Positions 7,804 through 17,609 of a stretch of 64,000 bases of DNA are shown in pieces (position 1 is the first letter of the stretch; each line of letters starts with the position of its first letter). This DNA comes from Flavobacteriales bacterium UBA1993. GTDB lineage: Bacteria > Bacteroidota > Bacteroidia > Flavobacteriales_G > Salibacteraceae. A program made the translations under genes and the position numbers. The notes under the pieces were generated by a model. The model was not told where the DNA came from, did no database searches, and saw only the letters and a list, made by a program, of their open reading frames with translations. The stretch spans positions 122,823 to 186,822 of the forward strand of contig DDCZ01000023.1 in assembly GCA_002336485.1 (NCBI GenBank). Direction: 5' to 3'.

Positions 7804-10095
7804 TTATTCAGCGCTAGCGCTGAACGTAGCTACGGACTCTGATTGCGAAGTTTCAACAACTTCAATTTCAATTTTCTTGTCTTCTATTGCCGCCTCTTCC
7901 ATTGGCACATCATCTAAAGCTATAGATGGGGCAATAACTAAAGCAACAACGGACATAAGCTTCAATAAAATGTTTAGAGAAGGACCAGACGTATCTTTGA
8001 ATGGATCACCAACAGTATCTCCAACAACGGTTGCCTTATGCGCCTCGGAACCCTTGTAGTACATCTCGCCGTTAATTTCAACACCTTCTTCGAACATCTT
8101 CTTTGCGTTGTCCCACGCTCCACCAGCATTTGACTGGAAGATTGCCATAAGAACACCAGCTGAAGTAACTCCAGCCAGAAGACCTCCTAGCATTTGCGGA
8201 CCTGCAATGAAACCTACAAGAACAGGAACTACAACTGCAAGTAATCCAGGAAACACCATTTCTTTAATAGATGCTTTCGTAGATATTTCAACACACTTAT
8301 CGTACTCGGGCGTACCATCAGCGGCATCAAATATTGCCTGATCTTCTGTACTCCAGTCCTTTTGTTCTTTCCCGTCATTCTTTCGCATGACCTCTAAAGC
8401 TGCTCCTAATGCAGGAATTTCCTTAAATTGACGTCTTACTTCTTCGATCATTGCCATTGCTGCACGACCAACAGCATTCATACTTAATGCAGAGAAAACG
8501 AATGGAAGCATTGCCCCTATCAACAGACCGGCCATCACGATCGGCTCCGCGATATTGATCATACCCACATTGGCCTGCTGCATAAACGCAGCGAAAAGAG
8601 CTAGCGCAGTTAAGGCAGCGGAGCCAATGGCAAATCCTTTTCCAATTGCAGCGGTTGTATTACCAACAGCATCTAATTTATCTGTTCGCTGACGAACTTC
8701 TTTCGGAAGATCGGCCATTTCGGCGATTCCACCTGCGTTGTCAGATATTGGACCATAAGCATCAACTGCAAGCTGAATACCCGTGTTTGCCAACATTCCA
8801 ACCGCGGCAATTGCAATACCATATAGTCCAGCAAAGTGGTGAGCAACAAGAATAGCAGCGGCAATTAAGATTACTGGAATAGCAGTACTCATCATTCCCA
8901 CACCAAGTCCTGCGATTATGTTTGTTGCAGATCCTGTAAGAGATTGTCTTACGATGGACATAACTGGAGGTGTTCCAGTACCTGTATAGTATTCTGTGAT
9001 TTTACCAATTCCTAAGCCAGCAATAAGACCTGCCAACGTTGCGAAAAACACTCCATTAGCTGAGTAATCCGTTCCATCAAAACTCCAAGCCTCAGGAAGG
9101 AAGTATGTTATGATGAAGTAAGAGATAACCACCATTACTCCAGCTGAACCGAATTCCCCAATATTCAAGGCTGTGTGTGGATTACCACCATCTTTAACTT
9201 TCACGAAGAAGGTTCCAAAAATGGAGACCAAAATTCCAACTGCGGCGAGGGCTAATGGAAGCATAACAGCTCCTAATCCCAACCAAGTTGACTCTGGATT
9301 CAATTCCATAAAACCAGGAACAAAAACTGCTCCCAAGACCATGGTACCTATTATCGAGCCTACATACGATTCAAAAAGGTCAGCTCCCATTCCAGCGACA
9401 TCACCAACGTTGTCACCAACATTGTCTGCAATGGTTGCAGGATTCAATGGGTGATCTTCAGGAATTCCCGCTTCTACTTTACCAACTAGGTCGGCACCAA
9501 CATCAGCAGCTTTAGTGTAAATACCACCTCCAACTCTGGCAAATAATGCAATGGAAGATGCTCCCAAAGAGAAGCCAGCCAATACATTAAGCACAGTGGC
9601 TACTTGATTTTCATCTTGAAGTCCAAACAAGTTAGCGTATAGAATAAAAAGAAGACTCAAACCAAGAACTCCTAATCCAACTACGCCGAGTCCCATTACA
9701 GATCCACCTCCAAAAGCAACCTCTAATGCTTTTCCAAGTGATGTGCGAGCTGCGTTGGTTGTACGAACGTTTGCCTTGGTTGCTACACGCATTCCAAGAT
9801 ATCCTGCTAACGCAGAACAAACAGCACCTACTACAAAAGACAATGCAACAAGAGGACTTGAATTTGCCTCGCTTGCTCCTTTAAACGCGAGTAATGCTGC
9901 TACTGCAACTACAAAAATTGCGAGCACTTTATACTCCGCTTTCAAGAAAGCCATTGCACCGACGGCAATGTTATCGGCGATTCTCGCCATTTTTTCTGTA
10001 CCGACCTCTTGTTTAGAGACCCAAGCACTTTTCCATGCTACGTAAAGCAAAGCAACGATTCCCATAGCGGGCATTGCATAAATCAAATTGTCCAT
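7804..10095 (-). CDS. hppA: Membrane-bound K+-dependent pyrophosphatase (Na+ and/or H+ pump)
   Basis: An integral membrane pyrophosphatase that couples PPi hydrolysis to ion pumping. The catalytic block is intact: [19 protein letters not shown], then [20 protein letters not shown], and later [15 protein letters not shown]. The motif GNTTAA has Ala where K+-independent enzymes carry Lys, so it belongs to the K+-dependent class. That class includes Na+, Na+/H+ and H+ pumps; the ion cannot be decided here. Length (763) is normal. The last roughly 25 residues form an acidic/serine-rich tail that probably lies outside the transport core. It has its own likely promoter upstream and a shared terminator downstream. 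Confidence 0.97.
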   Translation of the reverse strand: MDNLIYAMPAMGIVALLYVAWKSAWVSKQEVGTEKMARIADNIAVGAMAFLKAEYKVLAIFVVAVAALLAFKGASEANSSPLVALSFVVGAVCSALAGYLGMRVATKANVRTTNAARTSLGKALEVAFGGGSVMGLGVVGLGVLGLSLLFILYANLFGLQDENQVATVLNVLAGFSLGASSIALFARVGGGIYTKAADVGADLVGKVEAGIPEDHPLNPATIADNVGDNVGDVAGMGADLFESYVGSIIGTMVLGAVFVPGFMELNPESTWLGLGAVMLPLALAAVGILVSIFGTFFVKVKDGGNPHTALNIGEFGSAGVMVVISYFIITYFLPEAWSFDGTDYSANGVFFATLAGLIAGLGIGKITEYYTGTGTPPVMSIVRQSLTGSATNIIAGLGVGMMSTAIPVILIAAAILVAHHFAGLYGIAIAAVGMLANTGIQLAVDAYGPISDNAGGIAEMADLPKEVRQRTDKLDAVGNTTAAIGKGFAIGSAALTALALFAAFMQQANVGMINIAEPIVMAGLLIGAMLPFVFSALSMNAVGRAAMAMIEEVRRQFKEIPALGAALEVMRKNDGKEQKDWSTEDQAIFDAADGTPEYDKCVEISTKASIKEMVFPGLLAVVVPVLVGFIAGPQMLGGLLAGVTSAGVLMAIFQSNAGGAWDNAKKMFEEGVEINGEMYYKGSEAHKATVVGDTVGDPFKDTSGPSLNILLKLMSVVALVIAPSIALDDVPMEEAAIEDKKIEIEVVETSQSESVATFSASAE

Positions 10096-10151
10096 TTATC
10101 TACTGATTTTTAATAGGTTAAACGAGGACCACCCCCGTTTTTTAAAGCGCG

Positions 10152-10180
10152 CAAAGATAGCAGCCTCTTCAAATAATCAA
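10152..10180 (-). promoter_or_regulatory. Candidate Bacteroidota-type promoter of hppA
   Basis: Read on the - strand, TTG is followed after 18 bases by TATCTTTG. This fits the Bacteroidota sigma consensus TTTG-N17-19-TAnnTTTG. It lies about 57 bases upstream of the hppA start codon. Assigned by pattern only. Confidence 0.55.
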
Positions 10181-10191
10181 GCCCATGGACT

Positions 10192-10971
10192 CTAAAAAAT
10201 AAAGCTACCCGAAAGTGTGGCTGAACCAAAGAAGTATTGGCCTTCAATTAGAAACGTAGAATTTGGATTCTCGCGTAGTTCATACCACGTGGCATTGAAT
10301 ACTAATTTCCCGAGAAACCCCACTCCCAGCCCCGTATCTATAAACAAGCCAGGGCCCAATCGAACCTGCTTGATGGGAGAAAATTCAGCCTCGTATCCAA
10401 CGGGAATTTCTGAAAATCCAATTTGATTTCTAAAGTTTAATCCGTTGACATATTGGAAATAGCTTATGTCAAATCCTGATTCAATAAATGGTTTTACGTA
10501 ATCGTTTTGCCCAAACAATAGGCGTGCATTTCCATTCACTGTAAGCATGGAGTATCTGTAAAACTGCCATGAGGTTCCAACCCCAAGCTGAAAACGATTT
10601 CCAAAATTCCTCCACCCTGTCATTCGGAAACTCAACGCAAAGGGGTTTCCAAAGGTCAGCCCTGCACCAAGTTCGGTCATGAACTTCTTATTCATTGGCT
10701 GCAAGGCCATTTTAGGCCGATCTCGTTTTAGTTTGATTGAGTTTTTCGGAACCGTAATTAACTGGTATCGAACATCTTCTCTTCGAACTAGTCGAAATCC
10801 ATTTTCAGTATCTACAGAAATATGAGAGGAACCAATTGCGAGAATTTGACCATGAACAATCTCACCAGATTGTACATGAATAGATGCTTGCTGTGCATGC
10901 AACGATTCAGTCATTACAAAACAGAGTCCGATCGTTAACATGAAGCACAGAAATCTGGTGTATTTACCCAT
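10192..10971 (-). CDS. Putative outer-membrane beta-barrel protein
   Basis: An unrecognised 259-residue protein with a signal peptide (hydrophobic core FLCFMLTIGLCFV, cleavage near ESLHAQ). A short polar region follows. The rest alternates polar and hydrophobic/aromatic residues and ends in SGSFIF; a terminal Phe is typical of outer-membrane barrels. The first about 60 mature residues (IHVQSGEIVHGQILAIGSS) look like a small beta domain. An upstream ATG at 10995 is in frame, but the start at 10971 gives a cleaner signal peptide. Monocistronic between hppA and a divergent lipoprotein gene. Substrate or role unknown. Confidence 0.75.
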   Translation of the reverse strand: MGKYTRFLCFMLTIGLCFVMTESLHAQQASIHVQSGEIVHGQILAIGSSHISVDTENGFRLVRREDVRYQLITVPKNSIKLKRDRPKMALQPMNKKFMTELGAGLTFGNPFALSFRMTGWRNFGNRFQLGVGTSWQFYRYSMLTVNGNARLLFGQNDYVKPFIESGFDISYFQYVNGLNFRNQIGFSEIPVGYEAEFSPIKQVRLGPGLFIDTGLGVGFLGKLVFNATWYELRENPNSTFLIEGQYFFGSATLSGSFIF

Positions 10972-11115
10972 CCCACGAAATAACTCAAAAACCATATAAT
11001 AGACTTCACCAAAAGACGTTCTCCAAGCTCAATATGTTAAACTCCAAACTAAAGACGGAGCGTTTACGTCTATTCAACTTTCAAGTATTAAATTAGTAGC
11101 ATACAATTCAACATC

Positions 11116-12465
11116 ATGAGCACACCCCTAAAGACACTAGGCCTTGTAATGATTGCGTCCATCGCATTCACAGGTTGCAAAAAATTTACTCAAACCAAAG
11201 TATACACAGCCAACGAGCCCGTGTATTTATCATATGAAGATCTGCGATCTTCGGTGGAAAGCGATAATGATCGCGCTCTTGTAAGACCAGGTAAAATATT
11301 GGTAACGGATCGATACATCTTCATTAACGATTACGAAGCCGGAATTCATGTTTATAACAACACGAATCCATCTTCTCCTGAGCATGTAGGGTTTATAAAC
11401 ATCCCAGGTAATGTGGACATGGCCGTTAAGGATAACACACTATACGCGGACAGTTATATTGACATTGTATCCATTGACATTTCCGACCCATCTAACATTG
11501 CTGAAATAAGCAGAACGGATGACGCATTATCTTATACGATTCCATCTACAATGGATTATTCATATCCTGTATCAGATATTGATCGAAACAAAGGAGTAGT
11601 GACGGGCTACAAAGTTGGAGAGGTTGAAGAAAAATGTGCAAATGACGAATGTGGGTCTAGCTATTACAATGCGGTCACAGTTAACCAAGGTGCTTGGACA
11701 GGTAGCATGATGTCTGAAGATGGAACGGTCGTTGATTTCGCGGACAATAGCAATAACGTTCGATCGGTTGCTCAGTCAAGCACACAAGGTGCTGTATCGG
11801 GTTCCATGTCTAGATTCATGATGGTTGAGGACCACCTATATGTAATTTCCGATCAATCAACGGTGAAAGTTTATAGCGCATCGGACAACGGTTTATCGCT
11901 TGCTTCAGAATTCAGTCCATGGTCGGATGCTTCGGGTTGGGGTGAAATTGAAACACTTTTCAAACTAAACAACAACTTGTTTATTGGATCGACCACAGGT
12001 ATGCTCATCTATAATGTAGAGAACCCTGGAAGCCCAGAGTATATCTCTGACTACGAGCACATGACATCTTGCGACCCCGTTGTTGCCAATGATGACTACG
12101 CATTTATCACACTACGGTCAGGTGTAGAATGTGGAAGAGTGGATATCGATCAACTCGACATTATCAACATCGAGGATATCATGAATCCTTACTTTATAAA
12201 TAGCGTTAGCCTAAGCAATCCACATGGATTATCAATCGATGATGAGAATGATCTCTTATTCGTCTGTGACGGCCCTAATGGCATGAATGTCTATAACGTG
12301 ACCGATCCTAATGGCGTGGTTGCCCTTGCCACTAGAAGTGGAGACGCCTATGATGCAATTGCAAATAACAATACGCTACAAGTAATAGGTGAAGGTGGTC
12401 TTGTTCAATATAGCTATGATGCAAGCGGAGCTCTTATTGAGCTAAGCAGAATAGACCTCGATTAA
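11116..12465 (+). CDS. LVIVD-type beta-propeller lipoprotein
   Basis: A 449-residue predicted lipoprotein: signal sequence with lipobox ASIAFTGC (Cys about residue 21). The mature part contains repeated units of the LVIVD kind, for example HVYNNTNPSSPEHVGFI, VSIDISDPSNIAEISR, IYNVENPGSPEYISDY and NVYNVTDPNGVVALA, which build a beta-propeller. Such proteins are common on Bacteroidota cell surfaces; their ligands are mostly unknown. A strong + strand terminator follows about 100 bases after the stop. It stands alone, divergent from the barrel-protein gene. Confidence 0.88.
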   Translation: MSTPLKTLGLVMIASIAFTGCKKFTQTKVYTANEPVYLSYEDLRSSVESDNDRALVRPGKILVTDRYIFINDYEAGIHVYNNTNPSSPEHVGFINIPGNVDMAVKDNTLYADSYIDIVSIDISDPSNIAEISRTDDALSYTIPSTMDYSYPVSDIDRNKGVVTGYKVGEVEEKCANDECGSSYYNAVTVNQGAWTGSMMSEDGTVVDFADNSNNVRSVAQSSTQGAVSGSMSRFMMVEDHLYVISDQSTVKVYSASDNGLSLASEFSPWSDASGWGEIETLFKLNNNLFIGSTTGMLIYNVENPGSPEYISDYEHMTSCDPVVANDDYAFITLRSGVECGRVDIDQLDIINIEDIMNPYFINSVSLSNPHGLSIDDENDLLFVCDGPNGMNVYNVTDPNGVVALATRSGDAYDAIANNNTLQVIGEGGLVQYSYDASGALIELSRIDLD

Positions 12466-12561
12466 TATTAACGTCCATTGTGAAATTATTGGCACAATGA
12501 TTGAAATAAACTAGCCAGGTTAGCGTTTAATACGCACATAGGTTAGTAGGTTTAGTTTAGT

Positions 12562-12604
12562 AAAAGGTCCTTGCGATATCCAAAGCAAGGACCTTTTCTT
12601 TTTT
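12562..12604 (+). terminator. Rho-independent terminator after the LVIVD lipoprotein gene
   Basis: A 13-base-pair stem (AAAAGGTCCTTGC/GCAAGGACCTTTT) with a 10-base loop is followed by CTTTTTT. It is oriented for + strand transcripts. Confidence 0.9.
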
Positions 12605-12621
12605 ACAACATATCATGAAAC

Positions 12622-12653
12622 AAAAAAACGCCATCCCTAGGGACAGCGTTTTC
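12622..12653 (-). terminator. Rho-independent terminator after pdhB
   Basis: On the - strand, AACGC...TCCC-TA-GGGA...GCGTTTTTTT forms a stem with a small internal mismatch and a T-tract. It lies about 28 bases beyond the pdhB stop. Confidence 0.75.
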
Positions 12654-12680
12654 ATAAAGCTCTTATTTGTTATTCTGGGG

Positions 12681-13661
12681 CTAGACGAGATACATTGACT
12701 CTTTAATGGTGTGCATGACCTTGTCAACCGTTGGAATCGCAATTTCGATCAAGTTAGGAGTAAACGGAAACGGTGTATCACTTTGCATCACACGTAACAC
12801 CGGAGCGTCCATATAGTCGAAGGCATCCTTTTGGATTCGGTAAGCGATTTCACTGGAAATAGATGCATACGGCCAGCTTTCTTCCACCACGACACAACGG
12901 TTCGTTTTCTTCACTGATTCAATAACAGTGGCCACATCAAATGGTCGTATTGTCCTTAAATCTATCACGTCACAGTGGATTCCTTCTTTCGCCAATTGAT
13001 CCGCTGCTTCCAAAGCCACCTTCATTATTTTGCCAAAGGACACAATCGTGACATCATCTCCTTTACGCACAACATCTGCCTTACCAATTGGAATTATGTA
13101 CTCGCCATCTGGCACTTCTCCTTTATCTCCATACATCTTTTCAGATTCAAGGAATACCACTGGATCGTTATCTCGAATTGCCGCTTTCAATAGCCCTTTC
13201 GCATCAGCAGGGTTTGAAGGAGTCAGCACCTTTAGGCCGGGCACATGCGCATAGAAAGCCTCGAAGCTTTGAGAATGGGTAGCAGCTAATTGACCTGCTT
13301 GACCATTACCACCCCTAAAAACGATAGGAACATTGTACTGCCCACCAGACATCTGCAACATTTTTGCGGCACTATTAATTATTTGATCCGCGGCAAGAAT
13401 CGCGAAGTTCCAAGTCATGAATTCCACAATTGGTCGAAGCCCGTTCATTGCAGCACCTACACCGATACCGGCAAAACCTAGTTCCGCAATTGGAGTATCA
13501 ATAACTCGTTCGGGCCCAAATTCATCCAGCATGCCCTGACTTACTTTATAGGCACCATTGTATTCAGCCACTTCTTCACCCATGAGAAAGACTCGCTGAT
13601 CTCTTCTCATTTCTTCGTTCATGGCCTCTCGGAGCGCCTCTCGATATTGTATTGTTCGCAT
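12681..13661 (-). CDS. pdhB: Pyruvate dehydrogenase E1 component, beta subunit
   Basis: Beta subunit of the heterotetrameric E1 enzyme that decarboxylates pyruvate with thiamine diphosphate. Typical blocks are the N-terminal REALREAMNEEMRRDQRVFLMGEEV, here recognised by REAMNEEM and FLMGEEVAEYNGAYKVS, then ERVIDTPIAELGFAGIGVGAA, PIVFRGGNGQ and the C-terminal VVVEESWPYASISSEIA. The length of 326 is normal. The alpha subunit and E2 are not adjacent, so they must be encoded elsewhere. It is transcribed away from etfB across a 223-base region containing an inverted repeat. Confidence 0.95.
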   Translation of the reverse strand: MRTIQYREALREAMNEEMRRDQRVFLMGEEVAEYNGAYKVSQGMLDEFGPERVIDTPIAELGFAGIGVGAAMNGLRPIVEFMTWNFAILAADQIINSAAKMLQMSGGQYNVPIVFRGGNGQAGQLAATHSQSFEAFYAHVPGLKVLTPSNPADAKGLLKAAIRDNDPVVFLESEKMYGDKGEVPDGEYIIPIGKADVVRKGDDVTIVSFGKIMKVALEAADQLAKEGIHCDVIDLRTIRPFDVATVIESVKKTNRCVVVEESWPYASISSEIAYRIQKDAFDYMDAPVLRVMQSDTPFPFTPNLIEIAIPTVDKVMHTIKESMYLV

Positions 13662-13743
13662 CTCTTGTCTTTATACTGAGGCGCAAAAATAACTCCCACA
13701 GGGGTTCTTCAGAATAGTTTTCTATAATTCCACGTATGGGTTG

Positions 13744-13783
13744 AATGAGATGTCACATTTTAAACCGAGAAATGTGATTCATT
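13744..13783. promoter_or_regulatory. Inverted repeat in the pdhB/etfB divergent region
   Basis: Perfect 8-base arms TCACATTT (13753-13760) and AAATGTGA (13770-13777) are separated by 9 bases. They are extended outward by a second matching pair, AATGA (13744-13748) and TCATT (13779-13783). Position between divergent pdhB and etfB suggests an operator or a regulatory hairpin. No T-tract follows, so it does not look like a terminator. Confidence 0.5.
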
Positions 13784-13841
13784 TCAAAAATTATGTAGGC
13801 CAATTCTAGCACACTTCATGGCCTAATCAATTTGTAAAAAT

Positions 13842-13849
13842 TACTTTTG
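13842..13849 (+). promoter_or_regulatory. Candidate -7 box of the etfB promoter
   Basis: TACTTTTG matches the Bacteroidota -7 consensus TAnnTTTG and lies 35 bases before the etfB start. I do not see a good TTTG -33 element at the expected distance. Confidence 0.4.
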
Positions 13850-13884
13850 CCGCTCGCTTAATTGATCTAAAAAATAAAGACGGA

Positions 13885-14625
13885 ATGGACATTCTAGTTT
13901 GCATAAGTAAGGCACCAGACACCACAAGTAAAATCAGCTTCACTGATAACAACACTGCTTTCAGCAATGATGGCGTTCAGTTCATTGTGAATCCTTACGA
14001 CGAATGGTATTCGTTGGTTCGAGCGCTTGAGCTAAAAGAAGCCCAAGGTGGAAAAGTGACTATCCTAAGTGTGGGTGGAGCAGATTACGAACCAATCATG
14101 CGAAAGGCACTTGCGATTGGCGCTGACGAGGCTGTACGCGTCGATTCAGAAACAAACGACTCTTCCCAGGTTGCTGGTGAAATCGCTCACTACATTACTT
14201 CAAACCCATTTGATTTGATTTTATGTGGAAAGGAAACAATCGACTACAACGGCTCGAACGTCGGTGGTATTATCGCAGGTATTCTTGACATTCCATTCAT
14301 TTCAAACGCAAGTAAACTGGATGTTTCAGGTTCAACAATATCTGCCCAGCGAGATAAGCAAGGCGGCATCGAAATACTAGAAGCTTCTTGCCCATCTGTT
14401 GTTTCTTGCGCAAAAGGAATGGCGGAGCAACGAATCCCAAATATGCGTGGGATTATGGCTGCCCGATCAAAACCGTTAACCGTAGTCGCAGCAAGTGGCG
14501 CTGGCACATTGACGGAAGTAGCCTCATTTGACTTACCACCAGCTAAAGGCGGTGTTAAATTAATCGATCCAGAGAATGCTGGTGAACTAATCAATCTTCT
14601 CCACACGGAGGCAAAAGTTATATAA
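13885..14625 (+). CDS. etfB: Electron transfer flavoprotein, beta subunit
   Basis: Small subunit of ETF, the soluble FAD/AMP flavoprotein that carries electrons from acyl-CoA dehydrogenases to the respiratory chain. The N-terminus (ILVCISKAPDTTSKI) and the AMP-binding block (LILCGKETIDYNGSNVGG) are characteristic. 246 residues is the usual size. Its TAA overlaps the etfA ATG by one base, so the two subunits are translationally coupled. Confidence 0.97.
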   Translation: MDILVCISKAPDTTSKISFTDNNTAFSNDGVQFIVNPYDEWYSLVRALELKEAQGGKVTILSVGGADYEPIMRKALAIGADEAVRVDSETNDSSQVAGEIAHYITSNPFDLILCGKETIDYNGSNVGGIIAGILDIPFISNASKLDVSGSTISAQRDKQGGIEILEASCPSVVSCAKGMAEQRIPNMRGIMAARSKPLTVVAASGAGTLTEVASFDLPPAKGGVKLIDPENAGELINLLHTEAKVI

Positions 14626-15593
14626 TGAACGTACTCGTATTTGCAGACAACAATCAAGGAAAGGTTGCGAAATCCGCCTTTGAAGCCTCTAGTTATGGTG
14701 CCAAGATTGCCGCCGAAAATGGAGGCACAGCTTCAATCGTCACCTATGGCAAGTTAGATGATTCCGAAATGGAGGAATTAGCCTCATATGGCATTTCTAA
14801 CATCACTGTAGGCACTGGCATCACAGACATGGATCCGCAGCGTTTAAGCAGACTTTGTCAGGCTGTTTCGGAAACAAACAATGCTGAGCTTATCATTTTC
14901 TCTCATGACTATTCAGGGAAATCAATTGCTCCTATTGTATCCGGTCGAATGAAAGCCGGATTAGTAAGTGGGGCTATTGAATATCCAGTTCTTGCTGATG
15001 GATTTACCATAAGAAAGGCTGTTTTTTCTGGAAAGGCTTTCGCCAATGTGAAAATTACATCACCGACAAAAGTGATTAGCTTACTTCCTAATTCTGTTGG
15101 TAAAACAAAAACTCCTGCGAGCGCAAATATTACTGAAGTAACTGATTCGTTTGGATCGCCTTCAGTTCAAGTTAAAGACTTCGTGGTGGAAGGTGGAGAT
15201 GGAATAAATCTAACCGAGGCAGAATTGGTAGTCTCTGCAGGTAGAGGACTCAAGGATCCTTCAAACTGGGGAATGATTGAAGAGCTAGCTTCTGAGCTTG
15301 GAGCTGCGACAGCGTGCTCGAGGCCAGTGGCCGATATCGGCTGGAGACCGCACCATGAACACGTGGGGCAGACAGGAATTGCAATTCGTCCTAACCTATA
15401 CATCGCTGCTGGGATATCCGGTGCAATTCAGCATCTAGCAGGCGTGAATGGAAGTAAGGTCATTGTTGTGATAAACACTGACCCTGAAGCGCCATTTTTT
15501 AAAGCGGCAGATTATGGAATCGTTGGTGATGCATTTGTAGTTATCCCGAAATTGATCGAGGCAGTTCGACAGCTTAAATTGAGCGAAGCCTAA
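14625..15593 (+). CDS. etfA: Electron transfer flavoprotein, alpha subunit
   Basis: Large subunit of ETF, binding FAD through its C-terminal domain. The signature is intact: VVSAGRGLKDPSNWG, ATACSRPVADIGW, HEHVGQTG, LYIAAGISGAIQHLAG and VVINTDPEAPFFKAADYGIVGD, the last read in two blocks. The 322 residues match the family. It forms the E. coli-type soluble heterodimer with etfB, translationally coupled upstream. The bifunctional nuclease gene begins 10 bases downstream. Confidence 0.97.
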   Translation: MNVLVFADNNQGKVAKSAFEASSYGAKIAAENGGTASIVTYGKLDDSEMEELASYGISNITVGTGITDMDPQRLSRLCQAVSETNNAELIIFSHDYSGKSIAPIVSGRMKAGLVSGAIEYPVLADGFTIRKAVFSGKAFANVKITSPTKVISLLPNSVGKTKTPASANITEVTDSFGSPSVQVKDFVVEGGDGINLTEAELVVSAGRGLKDPSNWGMIEELASELGAATACSRPVADIGWRPHHEHVGQTGIAIRPNLYIAAGISGAIQHLAGVNGSKVIVVINTDPEAPFFKAADYGIVGDAFVVIPKLIEAVRQLKLSEA

Positions 15594-15603
15594 CAACTTT
15601 CAG

Positions 15604-16206
15604 ATGGACAAAACCAAGATCCAACTGGAGATATTAGGGCTCTCATATAGTCAAACTCAAACTGGGGCATATGCTCTGGTACTTGGAGAAGCCTCGGGTA
15701 AGCGGCGTTTACCAATAATTATTGGAAATTTCGAAGCTCAGGCAATCGCCATAGAACTTGAGAAGATGAAGCCAAGCCGACCACTTACGCACGATATCTT
15801 TAAAACGTTTGCCGACTCGTTCGGGATTAAGGTAACCGAGGTGCTCATTTACAAATTGGTGGAAGGCATCTTTTTCGCAAATCTAGTTTGCGTTCAAGCC
15901 GATGGGAAGAAAATTGAAATCGATACACGAACCAGCGATGCTATTGCCTTGGCTGTTCGGTTCAAGTGTCCCATACATACGTATGAAGAAATTCTATCAT
16001 CTGCGGGTATAGTCTTGGAAGATGATGAAGAGTTTGGTGATGATCAGGATACGACTTCCACAGAGATCGAGGTGAAAGCAGCCGAAGACGACCTATTCGC
16101 CGCCTATTCGTTAGAGGACTTGGAAAAGGAAATTGAGAAGGCTATCGGCAATGAGGATTATGAGCGTGCTTCACTATTGCGGGACGAAATAAACAAACGC
16201 CAATAA
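15604..16206 (+). CDS. Bifunctional nuclease (DUF151) family protein with UVR motif
   Basis: The first about 130 residues are a BFN/DUF151 domain (YALVLGEASGKRRLPIIIG, FFANLVCVQADGK, DTRTSDAIALAVR), a fold described as having nuclease activity in some members. The C-terminal about 35 residues (LEKEIEKAIGNEDYERASLLRDEI) form a UvrB/UvrC-type interaction helix pair, shown here in part. An acidic linker (LEDDEEFGDDQD) joins them. 200 residues total. It sits between etfA (10 bases) and the nucleoside transporter. The cellular role is not defined by the sequence. Confidence 0.9.
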   Translation: MDKTKIQLEILGLSYSQTQTGAYALVLGEASGKRRLPIIIGNFEAQAIAIELEKMKPSRPLTHDIFKTFADSFGIKVTEVLIYKLVEGIFFANLVCVQADGKKIEIDTRTSDAIALAVRFKCPIHTYEEILSSAGIVLEDDEEFGDDQDTTSTEIEVKAAEDDLFAAYSLEDLEKEIEKAIGNEDYERASLLRDEINKRQ

Positions 16207-16244
16207 GGCTCACTTTGGCTATTTTGCACCAATAATCTCAACAA

Positions 16245-17534
16245 TTGATCATTTCTATTTTAAAGGGACTTCTTGGTATCGCTGTGCTCGTTGGGATTGC
16301 CTGGCTTGCGAGTAAAGATCGAAAGCGAATTAATTGGACTCTTGTTGGAAAGGGCATTGCATTCCAAATTCTACTCGCCGTTTTAATTATTGAAGTTGAT
16401 TTTGTCGCTACTGGATTTGATTGGGTCGGTAAAATTTTCGCTAAGGTTATCTCTTTTACAAACGATGGCTCTGACTTTCTGATGCGCTCTTTCATAGATG
16501 GACAGGTCGCCCCAGGCATCATGAATTTCGCGTTTTACATCTTGCCCACGATTATTTTCTTTTCGGCACTGAGCGCCATCCTTTATTATCTAGGAATTCT
16601 TCAACGGGTCGTTTTTCTATTTGCATGGGTAATGAAACGATTGATGAATTTAAGCGGGGCGGAAAGCCTATCTGCGGCGGGTAATATTTTCTTGGGTCAA
16701 ACTGAATCACCATTACTGGTTCGTCCCTATTTGGATAGCATGACAAGATCAGAGATCATGTGCCTAATGACTGGCGGCATGGCCACTATAGCAGGTGGCG
16801 TTCTCGCGGCATACATGCAATATTTAGGCGGCGATGATCCAGTTCAGCGGGCGCTCTTCGCAAAACACCTACTCACGGCGTCTGTTATGTCAGCACCAGC
16901 AGCCGTGGTTGCAGCAAAGATCCTCGTCCCAGAAACGGAGAATTTCGATCGCTCAATGAAAATTTCCGAAAATCGAATGGGAAGCAATTTACTTGAGGCC
17001 ATTTCAAACGGAACGTCAGACGGACTCAGGTTGGCTGTAAACGTGGGGGCCATGCTACTTGTATTCACCGCCCTTATATATATGGGGAATTATATGCTAC
17101 ATGACCTAATTGGCAGCTGGACTGGTTTAAACGACCTGATTGTAGCGAACACAAATTATGATGGTCTATCCTTTCAATTTATAGTTGGATACGCCTTTGC
17201 ACCTATTGCATGGTTGATGGGAATTCCGTCTGAAGACATCGTATTAGTAGGGCAATTGTTAGGAGAGAAAACCATCTTGAATGAGTTTTACGCATACTCC
17301 ACGCTCGGAGAAATGAAGAATGCTGGTGTTTTCGCGCACGAAAAATCAATCATAATGGCAACCTATATCTTATGTGGATTCGCAAATTTCGCCTCTATAG
17401 GTATTCAAATCGGAGGCATTGGAGCACTCGCCCCAACGCGTAAGGGCATGCTAAGTAAACTGGGATTATATGCACTACTGGGCGGGACATTGGCTTGCTT
17501 GTTCACCGCGAGCATAGTTGGCATGTTTTATTGA
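16245..17534 (+). CDS. Concentrative nucleoside transporter (NupC/CNT family)
   Basis: A polytopic inner-membrane symporter importing nucleosides with H+ or Na+. Recognised by the CNT blocks GNIFLGQTESPLLVRPYL, MTGGMATIAGGVLAAYMQYL (20 residues) and the C-terminal ALCGFANFASIGIQIGGIG-like segment (CGFANFASIGIQIGGIG). 429 residues is normal. No ATG exists near the start; an in-frame stop lies 12 bases upstream, so TTG at 16245 is the likely start codon. It directly precedes thyA-folA, which fits nucleotide salvage. Confidence 0.92.
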   Translation: MIISILKGLLGIAVLVGIAWLASKDRKRINWTLVGKGIAFQILLAVLIIEVDFVATGFDWVGKIFAKVISFTNDGSDFLMRSFIDGQVAPGIMNFAFYILPTIIFFSALSAILYYLGILQRVVFLFAWVMKRLMNLSGAESLSAAGNIFLGQTESPLLVRPYLDSMTRSEIMCLMTGGMATIAGGVLAAYMQYLGGDDPVQRALFAKHLLTASVMSAPAAVVAAKILVPETENFDRSMKISENRMGSNLLEAISNGTSDGLRLAVNVGAMLLVFTALIYMGNYMLHDLIGSWTGLNDLIVANTNYDGLSFQFIVGYAFAPIAWLMGIPSEDIVLVGQLLGEKTILNEFYAYSTLGEMKNAGVFAHEKSIIMATYILCGFANFASIGIQIGGIGALAPTRKGMLSKLGLYALLGGTLACLFTASIVGMFY

Positions 17535-17609
17535 TTGTGGATAGAATCTTTATACTTTTTACAACAATGTATTGCACAGCTTCGCTCGTATAGAGACCTT
17601 TGAACTGAT

